This document shows, piece after piece, positions 1-5,604 of a stretch of 5,829 nucleotides of DNA; the first letter of the stretch is position 1, and each line of letters begins with the position of its first letter. The position numbers and the translations under genes were made by a program. The stretch spans positions 1 through 5,829 of the forward strand of contig JBCCQA010000061.1 in the NCBI GenBank assembly GCA_039024635.1, in the 5' to 3' direction. The notes beneath the pieces were generated by a model. It had not been told where the DNA came from and made no database searches. It was given only the letters and a program-made list of their open reading frames with translations. Source of the DNA: Kuafuiihalomonas sp039024635. Its GTDB lineage: Bacteria > Myxococcota > Kuafuiibacteriia > Kuafuiibacteriales > Kuafuiibacteriaceae.

Positions 1-1
1 A

Positions 2-279
2 GATGGATGGTCCGGTGGTGATTCGGGTGGCTCTTGGGGAACCGACGTCGGTGATGTAGACGCTAGCGCCCCCGATAGTTCGCCGACACGCTTCACGCGG
101 TCGCGGGCGCGACGGCCGCCTGCAAAACGGACGACGACTGCACGGCGATATCTCAGACTGCTCTCGACTGTCGTGACGCCGGGAAGGGCGAGGCCCGGTT
201 TGCAGTCTGTCCGCTGGCGACCGCCTCCAACGGCATGCAGCACTTCATGTCTTGGATGGGGAAGCTGGCAGACTCGGTC
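2..279 (+). pseudogene. Broken 3' part of a Cys-containing secreted-type protein gene
   Basis: No complete gene is readable here, but two frames carry protein-like sequence. In the frame starting at base 2, codons up to about base 79 encode a Gly/Ser/Asp-rich linker (DGWSGGDSGG and onward), the kind common in secreted Myxococcota proteins; beyond that this frame becomes Arg-rich and implausible. From about base 79 the frame starting at base 1 takes over, giving ADTLHAVAGATAACKTDDDC and then a third Cys and FAVCP, and running to a TGA at 280-282. Joining the two needs one lost base (or two gained) around 60-100. The TGA is not native: it is the first three bases of an IS3-type terminal repeat, so the true 3' end has been cut away. 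The 5' part lies outside the window. Function unknown; the paired Cys suggest a disulfide-rich exported protein. The frameshift is inferred from residue composition only. Confidence 0.4.
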
Positions 280-408
280 TGAACCGCCCCTCCTTTCCCG
301 GAGACTCAGCTGCTTGAGTCAGGCCGCCACCGCCGCGACCTGACTGGCCTCATAGATACGCTCGTACTCCGCGGGCGGCAAGTAGCCAATCGGCTCGAGG
401 AGGCGGGG
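280..408 (-). mobile_element. IS3-family element remnant: terminal repeat plus transposase C-terminus
   Basis: Read on the minus strand, 405 to 322 encodes RLLEPIGYLPPAEYERIYEA and a short Ala-rich tail, ending in TGA at 321-319. RLLEPIGxxPPAExE is the characteristic C-terminus of the IS3-family OrfB transposase (rve/DDE integrase fold). The rest of the transposase, including the catalytic DDE residues, is absent. After the stop, the sequence runs about 39 bases to an end that on the plus strand reads TGAACCGCCCC followed by TTTCCCGGAGACTC. This matches the TG-starting terminal inverted repeats I recall for IS3 elements with a GGCGGTTCA end. The outer boundary is therefore base 280. The inner boundary is where similarity stops, around 405-410. 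The remnant cannot transpose by itself. It inserted into, or was joined to, the coding sequence on its left. Confidence 0.78.
319..405 (-). pseudogene. 3' fragment of IS3-family transposase OrfB
   Basis: About 28 codons of an IS3 OrfB transposase remain, from RLLEPIG to the stop codon. A full OrfB is usually around 270-300 residues, so more than 85 percent is missing, including all catalytic residues. Upstream in the same frame the sequence changes to an unrelated peptide that is the antisense reading of the tRNA-like fragment at 449-498. The frame is therefore open past the breakpoint only by chance. Confidence 0.72.
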
Positions 409-448
409 CGACCCACTCCCGATGCCGCCAGCTTCCGCACGGTACCGA

Positions 449-498
449 CTCTGACCTCCGAAAGCCAAAGGCCGCAGGTTCGATTCTTGCCATCCGCG
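449..498 (+). other. tRNA 3'-half-like fragment (possibly tRNA-Arg, CCG)
   Basis: Bases 474-490 form a good T arm: stem GCAGG (474-478), loop TTCGATT (479-485) containing the invariant TTCGA, and stem CTTGC (486-490) with one G-T pair. Seven bases follow that would be the 3' acceptor strand (CATCCGC, 491-497), then a discriminator G. There is no encoded CCA. Upstream, CTCCGAA (456-462) resembles the anticodon loop of tRNA-Arg(CCG), and AAAGGCC resembles the variable region, but the anticodon stem does not pair. I found no D arm and no 5' acceptor strand (GCGGATG expected near 425). It is therefore a fragment or relic, not a working tRNA. tRNA 3' ends are frequent integrase attachment sites, so this may mark an old island boundary; that is inference. 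Confidence 0.45.
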
Positions 499-661
499 TT
501 CCGATATCATTGAGAGGTTCAGTCGCAACGAGCGTTGCGGCTGCCCGCCACCTGTCCTTCACTTTGACTTCCGCATCCTTCCGAGAGCTGCCAGCAGAAA
601 CCGTTTAGTTGAGCAGTCCGAGGGCGCCCATCTGGTGCGGGCCGTGAGCTTTGACAAGCGC

Positions 662-680
662 GGACCGCACTCTGCGGTCC
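662..680. repeat. Perfect hairpin A, 8-bp stem and 3-nt loop
   Basis: GGACCGCA (662-669), CTC, TGCGGTCC (673-680) form a perfect GC-rich stem. It shares bases 676-680 with hairpin B, so only one of the two can form in a single transcript. No T run follows, so it does not look like an intrinsic terminator. Confidence 0.6.
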
Positions 681-694
681 CGGCGGCCGGGACC
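676..694. repeat. Perfect hairpin B, 8-bp stem and 3-nt loop, overlapping hairpin A
   Basis: GGTCCCGG (676-683), CGG, CCGGGACC (687-694) form a perfect stem. The left arm begins inside the right arm of hairpin A. Further on are a 10-bp palindrome GTCCCGGGAC (726-735) and two overlapping GCTGG/CCAGC palindromic units around 753-780. The cluster lies about 100-225 bases upstream of the protease start codon. Confidence 0.6.
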
Positions 695-885
695 CAGCTC
701 GAGGTTGGCCGGACGACGGAGATCTGTCCCGGGACGGTCGGGCCGGTAGTTGGTGCTGGACCAGCCCGGGCCAGCTGGTGCTCCTGCAGACATACAGTTG
801 TGGACTGCTCCGACGCGAAGCCCTTTCTCGTCCTCGGCGAGGACAAAATTGAAAGAACGAACACCAACACCGTTATCGAGAGGAG

Positions 886-3711
886 ATGTCAAAGAGCTCA
901 TCAACCTCGCCCAAGCCGTTTAGCCAGCCCACCAAAACCACTCGATCGACACTCAGTCTCATAGAGCAATCGAGGGTCCTCGCAACGGGGCTGTTGGTCC
1001 TCTTCATGTCCGGCCTTATGATGGGCTGTCCGAAACGTGTCCAAGTGTTTGGCGTCGAGCCTGGTACTGGCATTGGCGTTCTCTCTACTGCGTCGAACGA
1101 AGTGCCCGTGAGGATGGTCGAAGGGACGATCGGCCTGCTCCTGAGCCAGGGCGCCGACGGCCAACGGCTGCGGCGTGCGCTTGAAGCCCTTGCTCTTCGT
1201 CCCCGGTCAATCGAGGAATATCCGGGTGGCTTTCGCTTCGTTCGAGTCGAGGGTCTTTCGAGCTACAGCGAAGTGCTCGCGATAGCTCGATTGCTCGCGG
1301 GTCGTCTCGAGGACGTCGCGATACACATCGGCCCCGCCGTCACGGTCGGTGACGACGAACGTCCAGCCATCCTCATCGATGAACTCGTGGTCCAGTATGA
1401 CTCCGCGGTGAGCCGCGAGAAGGCAGTGAGTCTAGCTAGAAGTCTAGGCGCAACACTCGTGCGCGAGAACCCATACGTCGCAGGTCAGTTCCTACTGCGG
1501 CTCGACGAGAAGAACCCAGCGGACGCGTTGAGCGCCTCGCGCGCGGCCTCACGCGAGGCGGGGATCGCCTTTGCTCACCCCAACCTGGTTCCTGTCGTGG
1601 ACTACCGCCAGGTCATTCCGAACGATCCATTCTTCGCCAACCAATGGCACCATAACAACACGGGGCAGGGAGGCGGAACCGTTGACGCCGACATCGACTC
1701 CGCAGAGGCCTGGGGTTTGAGCACCGGTTCCGCGAACATCATCATCGCCGTCATCGATGGTGGATTCGATGCGGCCCACCCAGACCTCACACCGAATCTA
1801 TGGGCGAACCCCGGCGAAGTTGCCGGCAATGGCATTGACGATGATGGCAACGGATTCACCGACGACGTGAACGGCTGGGACTTCACTGATGGTGACAACA
1901 ACCTGGCGAACGACAACCACGGAACAGCCGTCGCCGGAAGCGCCGCGGCTGCGGGCGCAAATAACCAGGGCGTCACCGGCACCTGTCAGAACTGCAGTCT
2001 CATGCTCATCCGCAACGGCGCGACATTCTTCAATCAGGGTCTCGCTTTTGGATACGCCCAGGCGAACGGCGCCGCTATCATCACCAACAGCTGGGGCTAC
2101 ACGAATCCGCCCGCGAACGTCACGAACGCCATCAACAACGCGGCTAACAACGGGCGTGGAGGTCTTGGTAGCGTGGTTCTCTTCGCCATGGCTAATGTCA
2201 ATCAGAACGACTGTACAGCGAACGATATATCCGCACTTCCGAACGTGGTGGGCGTGAGCGCCGCCAGCAACCAAGACCGCAAGGTGACTGAAGCGGCCTG
2301 GGGCAACTGCATGGAGGTGCTCGGACCCACGCACCGCGGCTACGGCAATGGAGTCGCGTTCACCGGAACTTTGAATATCGCGACCACTGATCGGCCTGGC
2401 ACGCTCGGGTACAACAACAACAATCCAGTCGCGAATTGCCCCTCGGCGGAACTCGCGAACCGAGCGTACACACTGTGCTTCCGCGGCACATCGGCCGCCA
2501 CGCCGATCTTGGCAGGAGCGGTCGGGCTCGTGCTCACGGCCAGTCCGAATCTGACTCGCGTCCAGGTACAGCGACTGCTGCAAGACACGTCCGACCAGGT
2601 AGAGGACTCTATTGCCAACTATGTCGACGCCACCGGATTCTCGAGCCCGAGTGGCGGGGCCGCGACCCACGGATACGGGAGAGCCAACGCTTTCGAGGCA
2701 CTGCGTGTAGTCGCGCCCACCGCGAACGGCGGTCTGGGAGGTACAGACATCTTCATTCGCGACAACCGACTAGACTGGGGCAACACGGAGCAGCCAAGCA
2801 ACGTGACGTTCGAGGTCACGCGCGGATCCATTCCTCACTGGCAAAGCGTTGACATCAAGGTCGACGCCCCGCCTTTCCAGACGCCACCGACGACCTCCGC
2901 CCAATTCGAAGCTTTCGCGAACGAAAATCCAGAGGCCGAGACCATCAACAAGGTCTACGTCCGTGTCCACAACCGCGGCCAGACTACCGCGTCTCAGGTG
3001 ACCGTTAAGCTCCACTGGGCGTTCGCTGGCGCAGGTCTTCCTGCGCTACCGAGTGACTTCTGGAGTGCGTTCCCCGCCGATTCGGCGGATACGAGTTCCT
3101 GGCATCCCATCTCCGCCCAGACCATCTCCAACTTGGCCTATTCGGGGACGTCCGTAGCCTCCACGGCCCAAGATGCTTCCCAGATTGCGTCCTTTGACTT
3201 CGTTGCTCCGTCGATCCCGAGCGGCCCGCACCCGAGGCATCACTGTCTCTTTGCGGTGCTGGACAGTGCGCAGGACCCAATCTCTGCTCAGTCACGGGCC
3301 TCGCGTGTACCCGACTTCATCACGCCACGTGACAACAACGTCACGCACCGAAACGTCTCGCTGCAGGACCCATCAGGGCGCTCGACTCCCTTCTTCGTCC
3401 ACAATCCGTTTCCTCACCCGATCACTGTCATCCTCACCGCCACGACGCCGACGGGCGTCGAGATCTCACTCGAGGGCTTCCGGTTCAACAGTCCTGTGCG
3501 CCTCGCTGAGGGCGAACGGCGCGTCGTCGGCATCGACGTCACGGGCTTGAGTCCCGAGACGTACGCTGAGGTCACGATCACCCAACAGATGTTCAGAGGA
3601 GAACGGAAGCTGGTGGAAGGAGGCATGACTTACAGACTTGGCAAGGCCCAGCAGTGGCGGGATAACCGCAAAGGGAATCGCTTAAAGGACCAAGGGCAGG
3701 GCGACCGCTGA
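886..3711 (+). CDS. S8-family (subtilisin-like) serine protease, predicted lipoprotein with C-terminal Ig-like tail
   Basis: A 941-residue exported serine endopeptidase. Residues 31-48 form a hydrophobic signal ending in LMMGC, a lipobox with Cys48 as the likely lipidated residue, so it should be membrane-anchored. The N-region before it is unusually long (30 residues). Residues about 50-155 are an unassigned N-terminal domain, and about 160-238 resemble a subtilase pro-domain, ending in the typical FAHPNLVPV. The catalytic domain (about 245-610) has Asp291 (AVIDGG), His345 (NHGTAVAG) and Ser536 (GTSAATP), substrate-binding NSWG at 401-404, and an Asp/Asn-rich probable calcium loop (GNGIDDDGNG, 314-323). 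The oxyanion-hole Asn is likely Asn437, in FAMAN instead of the usual AAGN. Residues about 618-827 match a widespread CARDB-like module (DIFIRDN, VYVRVHNRG, DNNVTHRN), and 835-918 look like a second beta-sandwich. ATG 886 is the only upstream start in frame (TGA at 850-852). AGGAG directly abuts it, too close for a normal ribosome-binding site. The substrate is not predictable. Confidence 0.93.
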   Translation: MSKSSSTSPKPFSQPTKTTRSTLSLIEQSRVLATGLLVLFMSGLMMGCPKRVQVFGVEPGTGIGVLSTASNEVPVRMVEGTIGLLLSQGADGQRLRRALEALALRPRSIEEYPGGFRFVRVEGLSSYSEVLAIARLLAGRLEDVAIHIGPAVTVGDDERPAILIDELVVQYDSAVSREKAVSLARSLGATLVRENPYVAGQFLLRLDEKNPADALSASRAASREAGIAFAHPNLVPVVDYRQVIPNDPFFANQWHHNNTGQGGGTVDADIDSAEAWGLSTGSANIIIAVIDGGFDAAHPDLTPNLWANPGEVAGNGIDDDGNGFTDDVNGWDFTDGDNNLANDNHGTAVAGSAAAAGANNQGVTGTCQNCSLMLIRNGATFFNQGLAFGYAQANGAAIITNSWGYTNPPANVTNAINNAANNGRGGLGSVVLFAMANVNQNDCTANDISALPNVVGVSAASNQDRKVTEAAWGNCMEVLGPTHRGYGNGVAFTGTLNIATTDRPGTLGYNNNNPVANCPSAELANRAYTLCFRGTSAATPILAGAVGLVLTASPNLTRVQVQRLLQDTSDQVEDSIANYVDATGFSSPSGGAATHGYGRANAFEALRVVAPTANGGLGGTDIFIRDNRLDWGNTEQPSNVTFEVTRGSIPHWQSVDIKVDAPPFQTPPTTSAQFEAFANENPEAETINKVYVRVHNRGQTTASQVTVKLHWAFAGAGLPALPSDFWSAFPADSADTSSWHPISAQTISNLAYSGTSVASTAQDASQIASFDFVAPSIPSGPHPRHHCLFAVLDSAQDPISAQSRASRVPDFITPRDNNVTHRNVSLQDPSGRSTPFFVHNPFPHPITVILTATTPTGVEISLEGFRFNSPVRLAEGERRVVGIDVTGLSPETYAEVTITQQMFRGERKLVEGGMTYRLGKAQQWRDNRKGNRLKDQGQGDR

Positions 3712-4230
3712 CCAATGGGGCCCCGATCTGTTGCTATCAAACCTATAGGCAACGCTCAAGGAGATGCGGGACGCACGCGCCGACGGCCTGGCCGGCGGGC
3801 GTCTGGTAGAAGGCCGTGGGAGGGAACAATACTCGAAGAGCGTCTCCGACTACCTTCATGGTTCCTGATACACCCGAAGTGCACTTTAGGACTGGGTTCA
3901 TCGGAGTGAAGTCGGCCCGGTCACGACTCGGTCGTCAACCCGGGATTGAGCGAGTGCCCGTCCTCATCTGCGCGTCGCGAACGAGAGCCGCCGACTGCAT
4001 GTCCCCAGAGAGGATCGCGCTCGGTCCGGTCGGTCGCGAACTCGTGGTGAGCGGTGCCTCGACAAGAACTCGGTGGAGGACGTGAGGTCGAGAGGAGCGT
4101 CAGCGGAGGCGGAGCCAGCGCGCATGTGCGCGGCCCGAGCATTGGGTAGAAAGGCCGCTGATTTGGCAGCCCAGAGCTACATGTCCGAACGACGCGACGC
4201 GTTCTTCGTTGTTGAGGCGCCGGATGTGGT
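3712..4230. other. Gap with no supported gene
   Basis: Several open frames of 60-90 codons cross this stretch on both strands, but none has a family motif, and all are Arg/Ser/Pro-rich as expected of random frames in GC-rich DNA. A 33-codon frame at 3764-3865 (plus), preceded directly by AAGGAG, has a more balanced composition (ending EQYSKSVSDYLHGS) but matches nothing I recognise. There is a small 6-bp inverted repeat at 4119-4132 (CGCGCA/TGCGCG). I see no convincing terminator after the protease gene; GGGGCCCC at 3718-3725 is palindromic but has no loop or T run. Confidence 0.45.
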
Positions 4231-4842
4231 TCAGTGCGTAAGGGTGTCAGTCTTGTTCCGGGCGAGGGTGTCTGCGGCCTCGGCCTTGCGCTTTATCTCA
4301 GCCAGCCATACGTCGTGGAGACGGTAGAGCTTGTTGGGCTGGAAAGTCTTTTCCAAGAAGGTCATAAAGCCGTGCTGGGACTCGTCGGTGACGAGAGTAC
4401 AGCCCGCGTCGGAGGGCACGATGAGCCAGGCATGCCAGCCCCGGATGCTCTTCTTCTCTGACTCCCAAGCCAGGCGTTCGTAGGGCTCGAATTCCTTGAT
4501 GGTGGAGGTGAAGTTCAGACCCATTGTCTTCCAGGTGAAGACGCTGCCATTCTGCAGCACCTCCTCCTCACCCTGGATCTGGACCTTGCTTGCGCCCTCG
4601 TACCAGTCCGGCCAGGTCTCGGCCTGGATGAGTACCTTCCAGACCGTCTCGGGCGAGGCGGCGATCTCGATCTCGTTGTGAACGAAGAAGCTTGCTTTCT
4701 CGGGCGCGTACTCGGCGGGCCAGCGGATGGGTGCATCAAAGCGCTGGCTGGTCTCGATGGCGTCGCGAGGGCGACTCGAGGCGCAGCCCGCAGTAAGGGA
4801 GGCAATGACGGCGACCAAGGGTCGGCTGAAGGGGAGTTCCAT
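4231..4842 (-). CDS. SRPBCC (START/Bet v1-like) domain lipoprotein
   Basis: With ATG at 4842-4840 this encodes 203 residues. The N-terminus MELPFSRPLVAVIASLTAGC is a short lipoprotein signal with Cys20 in the lipobox, so the mature protein should sit on a membrane facing the periplasm. After a linker, residues about 52-190 form one SRPBCC domain, a helix-grip fold with a hydrophobic pocket: the first strand with Glu/Ile alternation, AASPETVWKVL (helix 1), the family's WPDWY at 77-81, then strands ending in the long C-terminal helix (LYRLHDVWLAEIKRKAEA). Most SRPBCC proteins of this type are cytoplasmic, so an exported lipid-anchored form is unusual. The ligand is unknown. A TTG start at 4875 would add 11 residues and lengthen the N-region; I prefer ATG because the signal then has normal proportions. 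Both starts lie in copies of the same repeated element. The gene is divergent from hxlR, probably controlled by it, and stands alone with no obvious downstream partner. Confidence 0.88.
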   Translation of the reverse strand: MELPFSRPLVAVIASLTAGCASSRPRDAIETSQRFDAPIRWPAEYAPEKASFFVHNEIEIAASPETVWKVLIQAETWPDWYEGASKVQIQGEEEVLQNGSVFTWKTMGLNFTSTIKEFEPYERLAWESEKKSIRGWHAWLIVPSDAGCTLVTDESQHGFMTFLEKTFQPNKLYRLHDVWLAEIKRKAEAADTLARNKTDTLTH

Positions 4843-4851
4843 GATGGAACT
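4835..4851. promoter_or_regulatory. Palindromic element, copy 1: candidate HxlR operator over the lipoprotein start
   Basis: AGTTCCAT-G-ATGGAACT is a perfect inverted repeat with 8-bp arms and a single central base, as expected for a site bound by a dimeric winged-helix protein. The lipoprotein ATG (4842-4840, minus) lies inside it. A second near-identical copy lies at 4868-4884. Binding by the neighbouring HxlR protein is inferred from position and symmetry. Confidence 0.6.
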
Positions 4852-4864
4852 AAGCCGTAGTAGC

Positions 4865-4893
4865 TTGAGTTCCAAGATGCAACTGACTATGGT
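4865..4893 (+). promoter_or_regulatory. Weak candidate promoter for the HxlR regulator
   Basis: TTGAGT (4865-4870) and TATGGT (4888-4893) each match 4 of 6 consensus bases and are 17 bp apart. Transcription would then start about seven bases on, at or next to the GTG start codon at 4900, giving a leaderless transcript. That would explain why no Shine-Dalgarno sequence is seen before GTG. The match is weak and could be chance. Confidence 0.25.
4868..4884. promoter_or_regulatory. Palindromic element, copy 2: candidate HxlR operator upstream of hxlR
   Basis: AGTTCCAAGATGCAACT matches copy 1 at 15 of 17 positions, and both copies are preceded by G. The changes break two arm pairs, so this copy is the less symmetric one. 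Its centre is 33 bp from that of copy 1, close to three turns of DNA, so two dimers would bind on the same face. It lies between a candidate -35 (4865-4870) and -10 (4888-4893) for hxlR, consistent with repression. Confidence 0.55.
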
Positions 4894-4899
4894 CCCTCC

Positions 4900-5415
4900 G
4901 TGGAACGAAAGCGCTTCGAAGGAGCTCCTTGCTCCATCGCCCGGAGCGTCGACATACTGGGCGATTGGTGGGCCCCCCTCATCATTCGGGAGGCTCTGTA
5001 CGGAACCAGGCGTTTCGACGCGTTTCAGCGGTGGCTGGGCATCGGCCGCAACATCCTCACCAAGCGGCTCAGTCAGCTGGTTGAGCAGGGCGTCCTAGAG
5101 CGGGTTCGCTACCAGGAGAAGCCGGAGCGCTTTGAGTACCGGCTTACCGAGAAGGGTAATGATGCGGCCCAGGTCCTCATCGCCATGATGCCTTTCGGGG
5201 AGCGTTGGCAATTCGAGCCAGGCCACGAGCCCATTCGGCTCTTCGATCGGCGGACAGGTGACCGGGTCCATCCCATGCTGGTCGACGCCGAGACCGGCGA
5301 GCCCATCGACGTCGAGAATCTCTTCCCAGGACCCGGCCCCGCCTTCCCGGCCGACGAGTCCATCCGCCGAGAGCGCTTCGCAGAGTACTACCGGCGGAGC
5401 GTGGACGAGGCGTAG
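4900..5415 (+). CDS. HxlR-family winged helix-turn-helix transcriptional regulator
   Basis: A 171-residue DNA-binding regulator. Residues about 11-100 form the HxlR domain: Cys11 in the conserved N-terminal position (C-S-I-A-R here; the family usually has Cys-Pro), DILGDWWAPLIIREALYGTR (18-37) and RRFDAFQRWLGIGRNILTKR (37-56) covering the helix-turn-helix, then LVEQGVLERVRYQEKPERFE (60-79) with the wing, and YRLTEKG. The C-terminal extension (about 108-171) has FDRRTGDRVHPMLVDAETGE, found in a subgroup of HxlR proteins. HxlR proteins bind as dimers, and in some members (HypR, YodB) the N-terminal Cys senses thiol-reactive or oxidising compounds; a single Cys here makes that possible but untested. 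The start is GTG 4900, because no other ATG, GTG or TTG exists in frame back to the TAG at 4861. It is divergent from the SRPBCC lipoprotein across a 57-bp region with two operator-like palindromes. Confidence 0.93.
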   Translation: MERKRFEGAPCSIARSVDILGDWWAPLIIREALYGTRRFDAFQRWLGIGRNILTKRLSQLVEQGVLERVRYQEKPERFEYRLTEKGNDAAQVLIAMMPFGERWQFEPGHEPIRLFDRRTGDRVHPMLVDAETGEPIDVENLFPGPGPAFPADESIRRERFAEYYRRSVDEA

Positions 5416-5448
5416 GGCGCCTCAGACCGTCATCGCCCAGCTGGGATC

Positions 5449-5485
5449 GGATCAGGTGCCGGATCAGGTGCCCGGATCAGGTGCC
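5449..5485. repeat. Three tandem copies of GGATCAGGTGCC
   Basis: Exact 12-bp copies lie at 5449-5460, 5461-5472 and 5474-5485, the third displaced by one extra C. A diverged copy (GGATCAGGGTCC, two changes) lies at 5509-5520. The array starts 33 bases after the hxlR stop. It could be a replication-slippage microrepeat or part of a dispersed extragenic repeat family. Confidence 0.85.
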
Positions 5486-5494
5486 ACCCATTGT

Positions 5495-5541
5495 TGCAAT
5501 CCGAATTGGGATCAGGGTCCACATTTGTAACATGGATTGCA
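5495..5541. repeat. Inverted repeat TGCAATCC / GGATTGCA
   Basis: TGCAATCC at 5495-5502 is the exact reverse complement of GGATTGCA at 5534-5541, with a 31-base loop that contains the diverged fourth GGATCAGG copy. The stretch is noticeably more AT-rich than its surroundings. Confidence 0.55.
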
Positions 5542-5563
5542 TAAGATTGGCGCCATCTATTTC

Positions 5564-5579
5564 CGCAATATAGATTGCG
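5564..5579. repeat. Small hairpin CGCAAT-ATAG-ATTGCG
   Basis: A perfect 6-bp inverted repeat with a 4-base loop. It reuses the GCAAT/ATTGC words found in the inverted repeat just upstream, so the two may belong to one larger repeat unit. Confidence 0.5.
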
Positions 5580-5604
5580 ATTGTCTCTTGAACGTCTCTC
5601 GCGC

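Larger units (their letters stand above)
409..885. other. Non-coding stretch between the IS remnant and the protease gene
   Basis: No reading frame here gives a recognisable protein. The open frames on both strands are Arg/Pro/Ser-rich and lack family motifs. What the stretch does hold is a tRNA 3'-half-like fragment (449-498), a cluster of inverted repeats between 655 and 785 (annotated separately), and the protease start region. I see no convincing -35/-10 promoter for the protease gene. Bases 841-885 are A-rich compared with their surroundings, which would suit a 5' untranslated region. Confidence 0.5.

Noticed and set aside
412..528. Minus-strand frame containing WQESNLRPLAFGG upstream of the transposase tail
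   Set aside because: This peptide is the antisense reading of a tRNA 3' half (see 449-498), a common false protein, and not part of the transposase.
605..904. Minus-strand 99-codon open frame opposite the protease start
   Set aside because: It has no recognisable motif, overlaps the hairpin cluster and the start of a well-supported gene, and its Arg/Pro/Gly composition fits a chance frame.
1798..2670. 290-codon minus-strand open frame inside the protease gene
   Set aside because: It lies wholly antisense to the catalytic domain, whose codons read perfectly on the plus strand. Long antisense frames are expected in GC-rich genes.
3764..3865. 33-codon frame directly after AAGGAG
   Set aside because: The Shine-Dalgarno-like sequence has no spacing before ATG, and the peptide matches nothing. 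It is too short to support on composition alone.
3816..4085. Plus-strand 89-codon frame after the protease (segment TFMVPDTPEVHFRTGFIG)
   Set aside because: It looks somewhat protein-like locally but becomes Arg/Ser-rich, matches no family I know and has no ribosome-binding site. It is left within the unassigned gap.
4908..4916. AAGCGCTT palindrome near the hxlR start as a third operator
   Set aside because: It is only 8 bp, inside the coding sequence, and unlike the AGTTCCA element.
5449..5520. Possible CRISPR array
   Set aside because: The repeats are 12 bp and directly abutting with no unique spacers, and no cas gene is present.
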